From: Nitrospinaceae bacterium | GTDB lineage: Bacteria; Nitrospinota; Nitrospinia; Nitrospinales; VA-1 | Assembly: GCA_012961055.1 (NCBI GenBank) | Contig: DUAA01000061.1 | Location: forward strand, 1 to 7,024 | Reading direction: 5' to 3' | DNA length: 7,024 bases | Shown here: positions 1 to 7,024 of the stretch, piece after piece | How positions within the stretch are numbered: the first letter of the stretch is position 1 | Layout: each line of letters opens with the position of its first letter | Translations under genes and position numbers: made by a program | The notes under the pieces: model-generated | The model's database searches: none | What the model saw: the letters and a program-made list of their open reading frames with translations, nothing else | Told to the model about the DNA's origin: nothing

Positions 1-2
1 AA

Positions 3-221
3 CTGATACTCCCAAAACTGTTCCTGCACGGCACAAGTGATGAAATCGTCCTCTATGATCTCGGACGTAAATTATTTGATCAGGCAGCAGAAGTTAAAAC
101 ATTTTGCCTTATCGAGGGTGCCGGTCATAATGATACGTATATTATCGGTGAACGCGGCTATTTAAAGGCTCTTAATCGATTTGTCACTGAGACACTGAAA
201 AATTTCAATAATAGGGGATGA
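3..221 (+). CDS. Alpha/beta hydrolase, C-terminal fragment (5' end outside window)
   Basis: The last 72 residues of a protein whose start lies before the window. The fragment carries the two C-terminal parts of an alpha/beta-hydrolase triad. The motif HGTSDEIV (fragment residues 9-16) holds the likely acid Asp13 after the sixth core strand. GAGHND (39-44) holds the likely catalytic His42. The spacing, and the text between them (LGRKLF, then an acidic and aromatic stretch), resemble the COG1073 group (BEM46/ABHD13-like serine hydrolases). The nucleophile elbow is not in view, so substrate and exact subfamily cannot be given. The frame stays open to the window edge and ends in TGA. A gap of 155 nt separates it from proB, so the two are probably separate units. 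The fold assignment is fairly safe; any finer function is not. Confidence 0.85.
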   Translation: MILPKLFLHGTSDEIVLYDLGRKLFDQAAEVKTFCLIEGAGHNDTYIIGERGYLKALNRFVTETLKNFNNRG

Positions 222-243
222 CCTGACTGGTATTTTAGGTTAC

Positions 244-263
244 ATTTTCTTCGGAAGATTTTT
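244..263 (+). terminator. Possible weak intrinsic terminator after the hydrolase gene
   Basis: ATTTTC (244-249) and GAAGAT (254-259) form a six-pair stem with one G-U pair, closed by a TTCG tetraloop (250-253) in the stable C(UUCG)G context. A short T run (260-263) follows. It lies 22 nt after the hydrolase stop codon. The stem is AT-rich and the T run short, so termination would be weak; the position is what supports the call. Confidence 0.35.
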
Positions 264-352
264 GCAGGTATTCAAGCAACCGGATCGATTCTCTTTTAAT
301 AGAGGTTGGATCAGATTTCCTTCCGATAAAGGGCCAGGGATTAAACATTTTT

Positions 353-367
353 CCTGCAATATGCAGG
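353..367 (+). repeat. Small hairpin covering the likely proB ribosome-binding site
   Basis: CCTGCA (353-358) and TGCAGG (362-367) are perfect inverted repeats with a 3-nt loop. The AGG at 365-367, the best Shine-Dalgarno match at a sensible distance (9 nt) from the proB ATG, lies in the 3' arm and would be paired. Whether this hairpin limits proB translation is inference; a six-pair stem of this size is not rare by chance. Confidence 0.3.
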
Positions 368-376
368 CTAGAGAAC

Positions 377-1540
377 ATGACAGTTCGTAAAGAAATATTA
401 AAAGACATTAAACGTGTGGTGATCAAGATTGGTAGTAGTGTTATTTCCAATCGGGATAAAGGGCGTTCGCAGTTGGAGTGTGGATTGAGTAAGGACTGGA
501 TTCGCCATTATGCACGCAAAATAAAGGTTATCCGTGATAAGGGATATGAGGTTGTGTTGGTCTCCTCCGGTGCGATCATGGCGGGGCGGGAGCGCCTTGA
601 ATTTGGCCGGGCAAATTTAACGGTACCTGAAAAGCAGGCTTGTGCTTCCATCGGGCAGAGTTTCCTCATGCATACCTACGAAAAGGCTTTTGAGAAAAAA
701 AACTTGATGGTTGCTCAGATCCTTTTGAGCCATGATGACTTGGGGAATCGTAAACGCTACTTAAATGCTAAGCACACCATCGAGGCATTGCTGGAGAAGG
801 GGGTTGTCCCAATCATCAATGAAAACGATTCGGTAACTGTTGAGGAAATAAAGATTGGGGATAATGATTCTCTTTCTGCAACTGTGGCCTGTTTGGTGGA
901 CGCTCAGTTATTGATTATTCTGTCTGATGTAAATGGTTTGTATGACCGAGACCCTTCCTTGAAAAGTAAGTCCGGCGTTGAAAAAGCTCAATTGGTTTCA
1001 CTTGTGTCCAAGGTAAATGAAGATATCGAGCGAATCGCTGGTAAAAGCAATAATCGTTTGACTGTGGGGGGGATGGTCACAAAAATTCTTGCGGCAAAAA
1101 AGACCATGAGTTTTGGTATTCCTACGCTAGTAGTAAATGGATTGGATGAAAAGGTGATAGAAAGTATCTTTGCCGGTAAAGAAGTGGGTACATTGTTCTG
1201 GGCAGGAAAAGACAAGATCCGCGACCGCAAACATTGGATCGCCCATACCCTTAAATCTGCCGGAACACTGACAGTCGATGAGGGAGCCCGAAAAGCCTTG
1301 ATTGAAAGAGGAAAAAGTCTCCTCCCCGTTGGAGTGATAAAGGTTAAAGGCAATTTTGAATTTGGTAACGCCCTGACTCTTTTGGATGAATCAGGTAAAG
1401 AAATTGGCCGGGGTCTGGTCAACTATAACTCCCGTGATCTCGGACGTATCAAAGGTCTGAAAACTTCAGCTGCACGAAAAATGATGGAGGATTCTTTTTA
1501 CGAAGAAGTGATTCACCGTGATGACTTAGTAATCTTTTAA
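377..1540 (+). CDS. proB: Glutamate 5-kinase with C-terminal PUA domain
   Basis: Catalyses ATP-dependent phosphorylation of L-glutamate to glutamyl 5-phosphate, the first and usually feedback-inhibited step of proline synthesis, in the cytoplasm. At 387 aa it is slightly longer than E. coli ProB (about 367). The amino-acid-kinase domain covers about residues 10-275. It has the phosphate-binding KIGSS (17-21) and VSSGAIMAGRERL (62-74). The glutamate site IINENDSV (146-153) is followed by EIKIGDND (157-164), and the nucleotide region has LSDVNGLYDRDP (182-193) and GGMVTK (231-236). A PUA domain covers about 296-375 (AGTLTVDEGA, LLPVGV, GNF, YNSRD). The ATG at 377 follows only a weak AGG or GAG element, but it leaves the usual short lead before the KIGSS strand. 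No proA or obg is adjacent in this window. The gene appears intact and the identification is firm. Confidence 0.97.
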   Translation: MTVRKEILKDIKRVVIKIGSSVISNRDKGRSQLECGLSKDWIRHYARKIKVIRDKGYEVVLVSSGAIMAGRERLEFGRANLTVPEKQACASIGQSFLMHTYEKAFEKKNLMVAQILLSHDDLGNRKRYLNAKHTIEALLEKGVVPIINENDSVTVEEIKIGDNDSLSATVACLVDAQLLIILSDVNGLYDRDPSLKSKSGVEKAQLVSLVSKVNEDIERIAGKSNNRLTVGGMVTKILAAKKTMSFGIPTLVVNGLDEKVIESIFAGKEVGTLFWAGKDKIRDRKHWIAHTLKSAGTLTVDEGARKALIERGKSLLPVGVIKVKGNFEFGNALTLLDESGKEIGRGLVNYNSRDLGRIKGLKTSAARKMMEDSFYEEVIHRDDLVIF

Positions 1541-1650
1541 CCTCGGTGAGAGCCGTCGGTGGTAATTGCGCAACAGCTCTTTGAACTGAAAACAACTCTT
1601 TGTTTGCCAGTAAGCGATAGCTCCACGCCTAGTGGGTGAAGGTGCTCCAA

Positions 1651-2058
1651 ATGACTAAATGGTGGGAAAAGGAACCGATCCGTTTTGAATGCCAGACGGA
1701 TTGTTTCAAGTGCTGCATTAGACCGGGTATTGTGCATTTTGACTGTGCCGATATTCGAAAAGCCGCTGATTTTTTGAATACCTCTCCGGCCGTTTTTAAA
1801 AAAGAATTTCTCACCCGTGATGGCGATAACTGGGTTCTCGAAGTCGGGGAAGAAGGCGAACCCTGTACCTTTTTGACCGATAAGGGATGCGGTATTCACC
1901 CCGCCAAACCCAAACAATGTTCGTCCTATCCGTTCTGGAGAGAGAATATGGATTCTAAACCCATGTGGCGGTTGGTTGGAGGGTTTTGTCCTGGCATCGA
2001 TATTGGCCCCATGGTCCCCTTAGAAACAATAAAGTCCTTCCTAAAAAAATTCACCCTC

Positions 2059-2061
<3 letters not shown>
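1651..2061 (+). CDS. YkgJ-family cysteine-cluster (putative Zn/Fe-chelating) protein
   Basis: A 136-aa cytoplasmic protein of the YkgJ/CxxCxxCC family (PF03692-like), thought to bind a metal or Fe-S cluster through conserved cysteines; the biochemical role is unknown. The N-terminal cluster is C14-x3-C18-x2-C21-C22. Then come a short helical segment with FLNTSPAVFKKEF (41-53), C72 in PCTFL, C80 in GCGIHPAKPKQC (79-90), C90 with the family signature YPFW (93-96), and C113 in CPGID. I start it at ATG 1651 because GAAGG (1638-1642) lies 8 nt upstream. A GTG at 1636 is in frame but would sit on that ribosome-binding sequence. It lies 110 nt after proB on the same strand and could be co-transcribed, since I see no clear terminator between them. 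Its stop codon touches the base of the structured RNA element downstream. Confidence 0.88.
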
Positions 2062-3613
<1,552 letters not shown>

Positions 3614-3640
3614 ATCCTGACCCCCTCTGAGGAGGATGCA

Positions 3641-3677
3641 ACCTGGCAATATACCATTAAGCCGCCTGGTCCTTTTT
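3641..3677 (+). terminator. Possible weak purA terminator
   Basis: ACCTGGC (3641-3647) can pair with GCCG (3661-3664) and GGT (3668-3670) across a 3-nt bulge, with a 13-nt loop. CC and TTTTT (3673-3677) follow. It begins 27 nt after the purA stop codon. The stem is imperfect and the loop large, so this is supported mainly by the position and the T run. Confidence 0.3.
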
Positions 3678-3680
3678 CTT

Positions 3681-3706
3681 GCCAGTAAAAGTTGTTGCTT
3701 ACTGGC
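3681..3706. repeat. Perfect 8-bp inverted repeat upstream of the cstA promoter
   Basis: GCCAGTAA (3681-3688) and TTACTGGC (3699-3706) are exact inverted repeats separated by 10 nt. No T run follows on either strand, so it is not a standard terminator by itself. The arm centres are 18 nt apart, not far from two DNA turns, and the site ends 20 nt before the -10 box at 3727. It could be an operator or activator site for the cstA promoter, or part of the purA 3' end structure. No regulator family is recognised from the sequence. Confidence 0.4.
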
Positions 3707-3723
3707 CCTCACCAAGTCAACTT

Positions 3724-3732
3724 TGATATAAT
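3724..3732 (+). promoter_or_regulatory. Extended -10 promoter upstream of cstA
   Basis: TGATATAAT is a perfect extended -10 element (TGN followed by the consensus TATAAT at 3727-3732). No recognisable -35 hexamer lies 16-18 nt upstream, which is common where an extended -10 or an activator is used. Transcription would begin near 3739. The inverted repeat at 3681-3706 sits where an activator would bind. It is the only strong promoter match I found between purA and cstA. Confidence 0.6.
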
Positions 3733-3738
3733 ACAGAA

Positions 3739-3933
3739 CTAAATAAATGAGCGACTCCGCCACAAGCGGACGGGGTATCCGACAATAATCTTTATTTGAA
3801 ATACGTGGCAAGCCATGGGGAATAAAACCCACTTGTGGGATTTAATGCCCAGAGGTATAAACTTGAGGATCCCAAGGAGTACTTTTCTTAACGTTTTCCG
3901 AGTCGATATTATGCAAGCGCAGAGAATTGGGCT
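3739..3933 (+). promoter_or_regulatory. Long structured 5' leader of cstA
   Basis: If the extended -10 element is used, cstA has a leader of about 195 nt that holds no real gene. Hairpins seen in order are: TCCGC/GCGGA (3756-3770), competing with CGGA/TCCG (3767-3781); a 36-nt hairpin (3816-3851) with a CCCA-CTTG-TGGG tip; and CTTG/CAAG (3862-3876) with loop AGGATCC. Five GGA triplets occur (about 3768, 3819, 3838, 3867 and 3876), one in a hairpin loop and one in AAGGAG (3874-3879). That AAGGAG has no start codon at a usable distance. E. coli cstA is translationally repressed by CsrA, which binds GGA in loops; similar control here is inference. I recognise no riboswitch class. Confidence 0.4.
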
Positions 3934-5652
3934 ATGTTGACCATTGCCATCTTGGTTTTTGCCTGCCTGTTTTTTTATTTCGTGGGTTACCGTTTTTATG
4001 CCTCGCGGCTGGATCGGGAATTGATACGGCCTGAGGCGGATCGAGAGACTCCCGCTATAAAACAAAATGATGGCGTGGACTATGTACCGAGCAAACCACT
4101 GGTTTTATTCGGTCATAATTTTGCATCGATTGCCGGTGCGGGTCCGGTTATCGGCCCCATTATTGCCATGCATCATTTTGGCTGGGCGATAACTTTAGTC
4201 TGGATCATGTTGGGCAGTGTGTTCATCGGCGCGGTTCATGATTATCTGACCCTGATGGTTTCCGTGCGTAATCGCGGTAGCTCAATTGCTGACATCGCAG
4301 AATCTACTATGGGTTTTCGGGCTAAAGCTGTGTTCGCCATTTTCCTTGTTCTAGCCATGTTGTTAGTGATTGCTGTGTTCGGTGTGGTGGCCGCTAAAAC
4401 TCTCATCGCCCAACCTGAGATGGTGTTTCCCACATTTGCGATCATTCCCGTTTCGATGCTTCTCGGTTGGTGCATTTACAAAAAGAACTTCAGCCTCAAG
4501 ATCGCTTCCACCGTTGCGGTGCTGGTGGTCATGCTTAATATTTATATCGGATTTAAAATGCCCCTGCCTTTGCCGAAAGAGGGCGTGATGGGGCTTTCTC
4601 CGCTGTTGTTCTGGTTTGTGGTGTTGATGCTCTATGCCGGAATAGCCTCCATTTTGCCGGTGCAAAAGCTTTTGCAACCGCGCGATTATCTCTCTACATT
4701 TATTTTATTTGGTTCCATGTCACTGGGTATCATTGCCTTGATGTGGGTCGCACCGGGAATGAATACCCCCATTTGGCGAGGGGGAATGTCGGATGTGCAG
4801 GGTCCGGTCTGGCCGATGTTGTTTGTGTTGGTGGCCTGTGGCGCGGTGTCCGGTTTCCATTCTCTGGTTGCAGGCGGTACCACTTCCAAACAGTTGACCA
4901 ATGAAACTCAGGGCAAAGCCATTGCCTATGGCGGCATGCTTACCGAAGGGGTGGTCGCAGTCGTCACCGTTCTTATGGTTGGTGGGGGACTTTATTGGGT
5001 CGCTCCCGATGGCGGAGGAATCGATATGGCCCGGCTGGGATTCCGCGAAACTTTGGAATCAGGTGGATGGATTCTGGCGTTTGGCAATGGATACGGTAAT
5101 GTGGTGCACCAGATGTTGCCGGTTTTGAGTTTTACTATAGCGTCCATGATCGCTGTGCTGGCTTTGAATACTTTTGTGCTGACCACTCTCGATACAGCGG
5201 TGCGCATCACACGTTTCCTGGTTCAGGAAGCTTTGGGCAATCAGATACCCGTTTTTCGAAATAAATATGCGGTGACTGTGGCTGTGGTGTTTGCTGCCTA
5301 TCTGATAGGATCGACCGATGGCTGGCAGAAAATCTGGCCAATTTTTGGCGCGACCAACCAGCTGATAGCAGCGGTGGCTCTGTTTGTCGTGGCAACCTGG
5401 TTGATGGCTGTCAAGCGTCCTACACAATATGTGCTTTACCCGGCTTTGTTCATGGTTGTGACGACCATTGCGGCATTAGGGTGGCAGTCTTATCGATTTT
5501 TTACCGCACCGGAACCTAATATATTTCTGGGAACAGCGTCTGCGGTGCTCATTGGACTGGCTGTTTTTGTTGCCTACGAGGCGATGGAGTCCCTTAGAGG
5601 ACGGCGGGTGATAACGATCCAGGCATCAGAAATTCCATCCCGTGCCGAATGA
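3934..5652 (+). CDS. cstA: CstA-family carbon starvation transporter (short form)
   Basis: An inner-membrane transporter of the CstA family, linked in enterobacteria to uptake of peptides and pyruvate during carbon starvation. At 572 aa it is the short form (E. coli CstA is about 700). Hydrophobic segments run from residues 3-18 through about 534-548, well over a dozen in all. Family blocks are NDGVDYVPSKPLVLFGHNFASIAGAGPVIGP (45-74), AVHDYLTLMVS (100-110), LPVQKLLQPRDYLSTF (241-256), ACGAVSGFHSLVAGGTTSKQL (301-321) with AYGGMLTEG (331-339), TTLDTAVRITRF (417-428) and WPIFGATNQLIAA (468-480). A short positively charged tail follows the last segment. The ATG at 3934 is the first usable start after an in-frame stop at 3889, with only a weak AGAG upstream. 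No btsS/btsR-type regulator is adjacent. The substrate in this organism is unproven. Confidence 0.95.
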   Translation: MLTIAILVFACLFFYFVGYRFYASRLDRELIRPEADRETPAIKQNDGVDYVPSKPLVLFGHNFASIAGAGPVIGPIIAMHHFGWAITLVWIMLGSVFIGAVHDYLTLMVSVRNRGSSIADIAESTMGFRAKAVFAIFLVLAMLLVIAVFGVVAAKTLIAQPEMVFPTFAIIPVSMLLGWCIYKKNFSLKIASTVAVLVVMLNIYIGFKMPLPLPKEGVMGLSPLLFWFVVLMLYAGIASILPVQKLLQPRDYLSTFILFGSMSLGIIALMWVAPGMNTPIWRGGMSDVQGPVWPMLFVLVACGAVSGFHSLVAGGTTSKQLTNETQGKAIAYGGMLTEGVVAVVTVLMVGGGLYWVAPDGGGIDMARLGFRETLESGGWILAFGNGYGNVVHQMLPVLSFTIASMIAVLALNTFVLTTLDTAVRITRFLVQEALGNQIPVFRNKYAVTVAVVFAAYLIGSTDGWQKIWPIFGATNQLIAAVALFVVATWLMAVKRPTQYVLYPALFMVVTTIAALGWQSYRFFTAPEPNIFLGTASAVLIGLAVFVAYEAMESLRGRRVITIQASEIPSRAE

Positions 5653-5728
5653 TCCAGATATTGATTGGTTCCCGCCATCGAATCGTTTAATATGATGATT
5701 ATCTTTTAAATACTGGAGTTCTTTTGTT

Positions 5729-6391
5729 GTGAAGATTAGTGAAGTTCTGGCTATCCAGGAAAAAATGAATGAGAAGAAAACACCGGCTAAGAAACCCAAG
5801 CCGAAGGCGCGTCCCAATCTTACAAAAGCCTTGAAGGTCGTGCGCACGAAAGAAACTCCGAATCCCAATGCCTTGCAGTTTGTTATCAATGGCGTGATTC
5901 TCGATAACGGTAACATTTCCTTCACCAGCAAAGAAGAGGCGGAAGGAGATAAAATGGCTGCCGCCCTGCTCGACAAACCCGGCGTCACAACCGTGTTTGT
6001 CATGGATAACTTTGTCACCGTGACGAAAGACGACAAGACAAGCTGGGTTCCACTAAAAGATAGAGTTTGGAAATCCATTGATGACACCGTGACCGTCTAT
6101 CAGGCGGAAGGAAAAGTGGTGTTGAGCGATGTGGATGTGGTCAACTTCTCCAACCTCAATAATGAGAAAAAAATGCAAGGAATCGAAATGGTGCTCAACC
6201 GTTCGATCCGTACCAACCTCGCCCAGGACGGTGGCGGTGTGGAACTCAAAAGCATAGATGGTGACGAAGTCAGCATCCATTATCAGGGCGCTTGCGGCAG
6301 TTGCCCCACCTCCACCAGCGGAACCCTGCAATACATCCAAACACAACTGCGCCAGCAGTTGCACCCCAAACTGACTGTTAAATCTGTTTAA
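5729..6391 (+). CDS. Nfu-type Fe-S cluster carrier (Nfu_N plus NifU-like domain)
   Basis: Likely receives assembled Fe-S clusters and passes them to target apoproteins in the cytoplasm. The 220 aa comprise three parts. Residues 1-35 are a Lys/Pro-rich basic extension, probably disordered. Residues 36-120 match an Nfu N-terminal domain, with TKETPNPNALQFVINGVIL (40-58), PGVTTVFVMDNFVTVTK (84-100) and a conserved W106. Residues 148-215 match the NifU-like domain, with VLNRSIRTNLAQDGGGVEL (155-173) and the cluster-binding GACGSCPTS (188-196; C189 and C192). The GTG at 5729 is preceded by GGAG (5715-5718) 10 nt upstream. An in-frame ATG at 5765 with AGGA just before it is a possible alternative and would remove 12 residues. 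It lies 76 nt after cstA. Domain calls are firm; the cluster type and clients cannot be read from the sequence. Confidence 0.93.
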   Translation: MKISEVLAIQEKMNEKKTPAKKPKPKARPNLTKALKVVRTKETPNPNALQFVINGVILDNGNISFTSKEEAEGDKMAAALLDKPGVTTVFVMDNFVTVTKDDKTSWVPLKDRVWKSIDDTVTVYQAEGKVVLSDVDVVNFSNLNNEKKMQGIEMVLNRSIRTNLAQDGGGVELKSIDGDEVSIHYQGACGSCPTSTSGTLQYIQTQLRQQLHPKLTVKSV

Positions 6392-6607
6392 CAAGTTAAA
6401 TAAAACTTCCAAGAACGTCATCACGAGTCGCTAAAAGCGATGTGGCGATCCTGGATTAATCATTAGCTTTCATTCACCGAGCCTAGATAATTCGAAGGCA
6501 TAATATTCCACATAATCTCGTGCCCAGAATGGGTAATCCCCCTTTTCTTGGTCACATGTTGTGGAGGTATAGTTTTTCGGCGTTGCTTATTATTTTTTTC
6601 CCATCGG
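6392..6607. other. Convergent intergenic region, no gene seen
   Basis: Besides the REP-like repeat it holds an AT-rich perfect palindrome TTTAAC-AA-GTTAAA (6387-6400) that overlaps the Nfu stop codon. It also has a small hairpin CCCA-GAA-TGGG (6523-6533), with TTTTCTT about 9 nt later, and T runs at 6573-6577 and 6593-6599 without a good stem directly before them. One of these may end Nfu transcription, but none is a convincing intrinsic terminator. No tRNA cloverleaf or coding frame of note is present. Confidence 0.5.
6416..6454. repeat. REP-like palindromic intergenic repeat
   Basis: The unit begins CGTCATCACGAG, has an inner hairpin TCGC-TAAAA-GCGA (6428-6440) flanked by CAC/GTG, and ends TGTGGCGATCC. 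This closely resembles the short dispersed repeat whose units begin GTCATTGCGAG or GTCATCGCGAG and end in GCGATGTGGCGATC or similar, which occurs many times in various bacterial genomes (from memory). It lies 25 nt after the Nfu stop codon, between convergent genes, a usual place for such elements. Only one copy is in this window. Confidence 0.55.
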
Positions 6608-7024
6608 TCAGTTTTGCTTTAGTTTTAACAGTTCTTTTAAGATACTGCCGGGTTTTTCCAACAGTGATTTGTGGGGTTGCATTGTGAAATTGGGTTTACT
6701 GAGTTTACCGTCTACCCTGAAGTAAGTTTCGATGAGCCCGCCTTTTTTCCCTCCGGTTAATAGTTGTCCCAATAAAGGAATCGCTTTCAAGGTTTTGTCC
6801 AGCATTTGCAGTGGCATGGCTTTGACCTGGGCATTGACGGTGTCTAAAACCAGATCGGCTTGACCCTCAACATTCAACATGATCTGCGGTCCTTTCATTT
6901 CCAAATTACGGGTATGAACCACGCCTTTTGTGATTTTAAAGTCTCCTCCCAGATAGTCGTAACCCAACCCTTTGTCCGTGGAATCTAATGCTGAAATAGG
7001 ATTGAGCAGAGTGAAAAATTGCTC
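6608..7024 (-). CDS. AsmA/YhdP-like envelope protein, C-terminal fragment
   Basis: An open frame runs from the window edge to a TGA at 6608-6610 and gives the last 138 residues of a minus-strand gene; the start is outside. The pattern fits the C-terminal region of AsmA-like/YhdP-type proteins. A helical lead-in (EQFFTLLNPISALD) is followed by beta-strand repeats: YLGGDFKITKGVVHTRNLEMKGPQIMLNVEGQADLVLDTVNAQV. A segment like LKAIPLLGQLLTGGKKGGLIETYFRVDGKLSKPNF, typical of the family end, comes next, then a basic tail ending KLKQN. Family members bridge or sit at the inner membrane and periplasm and are implicated in phospholipid traffic to the outer membrane. A TTG at 6965-6967 lies inside this open frame and should not be read as the gene start. 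It is convergent with the Nfu gene. Confidence is good for the superfamily, modest for the subfamily. Confidence 0.75.
   Translation of the reverse strand, partial: EQFFTLLNPISALDSTDKGLGYDYLGGDFKITKGVVHTRNLEMKGPQIMLNVEGQADLVLDTVNAQVKAMPLQMLDKTLKAIPLLGQLLTGGKKGGLIETYFRVDGKLSKPNFTMQPHKSLLEKPGSILKELLKLKQN

Noticed and set aside
988..1422. Long open frame on the minus strand inside proB (144 codons)
   Set aside because: It lies wholly within a well-supported glutamate kinase gene, matches no family, and its Ser/Pro/Arg-rich composition is that of an antisense shadow.
1573..1602. Short direct repeat ACA(G/A)CTCTTTG at 19-nt spacing after proB
   Set aside because: Only two copies of 11 nt with one difference; too little to call an operator or a repeat array.
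1537..1917. Open frame on the minus strand across the ykgJ-family gene (126 codons)
   Set aside because: The plus strand carries the conserved cysteine cluster and YPFW signature; the antisense product has no recognisable motif.
5661..5696. Possible promoter before the Nfu gene (TTGATT with TTTAAT or TATGAT)
   Set aside because: The spacers are 19 or 24 nt and the -35 match is four of six; not distinguishable from AT-rich background, so co-transcription with cstA stays possible.
6053..6424. Open frame on the minus strand over the Nfu gene (123 codons)
   Set aside because: Shadow of the NifU-like domain on the opposite strand; it also runs across the REP-like repeat.
6481..6499. TTCGAA inside a small GCCT/AGGC stem, resembling a tRNA T arm
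   Set aside because: No acceptor, D or anticodon arms can be built around it.

Overview
The window reads as a chromosomal housekeeping stretch of a Gram-negative bacterium of moderate GC (roughly mid-40s percent by eye). An AsmA/YhdP-like envelope protein at the right edge implies an outer membrane. The lineage cannot be fixed from the sequence; the mix of a short CstA, an Nfu-type Fe-S carrier with a basic N-terminal extension and a YkgJ-family protein would suit a deltaproteobacterial or Nitrospinota-like organism, but this is inference. No phage, plasmid, CRISPR or transposase genes are visible.

Layout, left to right: the tail of an alpha/beta hydrolase (3-221, +) with a possible weak terminator; proB, glutamate 5-kinase with a PUA domain (377-1540, +); a YkgJ-family Cys-cluster protein (1651-2061, +); a 200-nt strongly self-complementary interval (2059-2260) that looks like a 6S RNA gene, most likely on the minus strand; purA, adenylosuccinate synthetase (2327-3613, +), behind a near-consensus sigma70 promoter; a 320-nt gene-free region holding a possible purA terminator, an extended -10 promoter and a structured leader; cstA (3934-5652, +); an Nfu/NifU-like Fe-S carrier (5729-6391, +); a REP-like palindromic repeat; and the C-terminal part of an AsmA-like protein on the minus strand (6608-7024), convergent with the Nfu gene.

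The genes are mostly separate transcription units with gaps of 76-320 nt, not one operon. Their roles are proline synthesis (proB), AMP synthesis (purA), uptake of carbon compounds under starvation (cstA) and Fe-S cluster delivery (nfu). The most noteworthy item is the 6S-like RNA between the ykgJ-family gene and purA. It has a long imperfect closing stem, a central bubble with a small hairpin on the 3' side and an apical stem. At about nucleotide 40 it carries AGCCGATATATC, close to the product-RNA template segment of E. coli 6S RNA as I remember it. Its 5' end would overlap the -35 box of purA. 6S RNA binds sigma70 RNA polymerase in stationary phase, and cstA is a starvation gene, so the window may hold two growth-phase-linked elements. 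That link is inference. I found no convincing evidence of an unknown multi-gene system.
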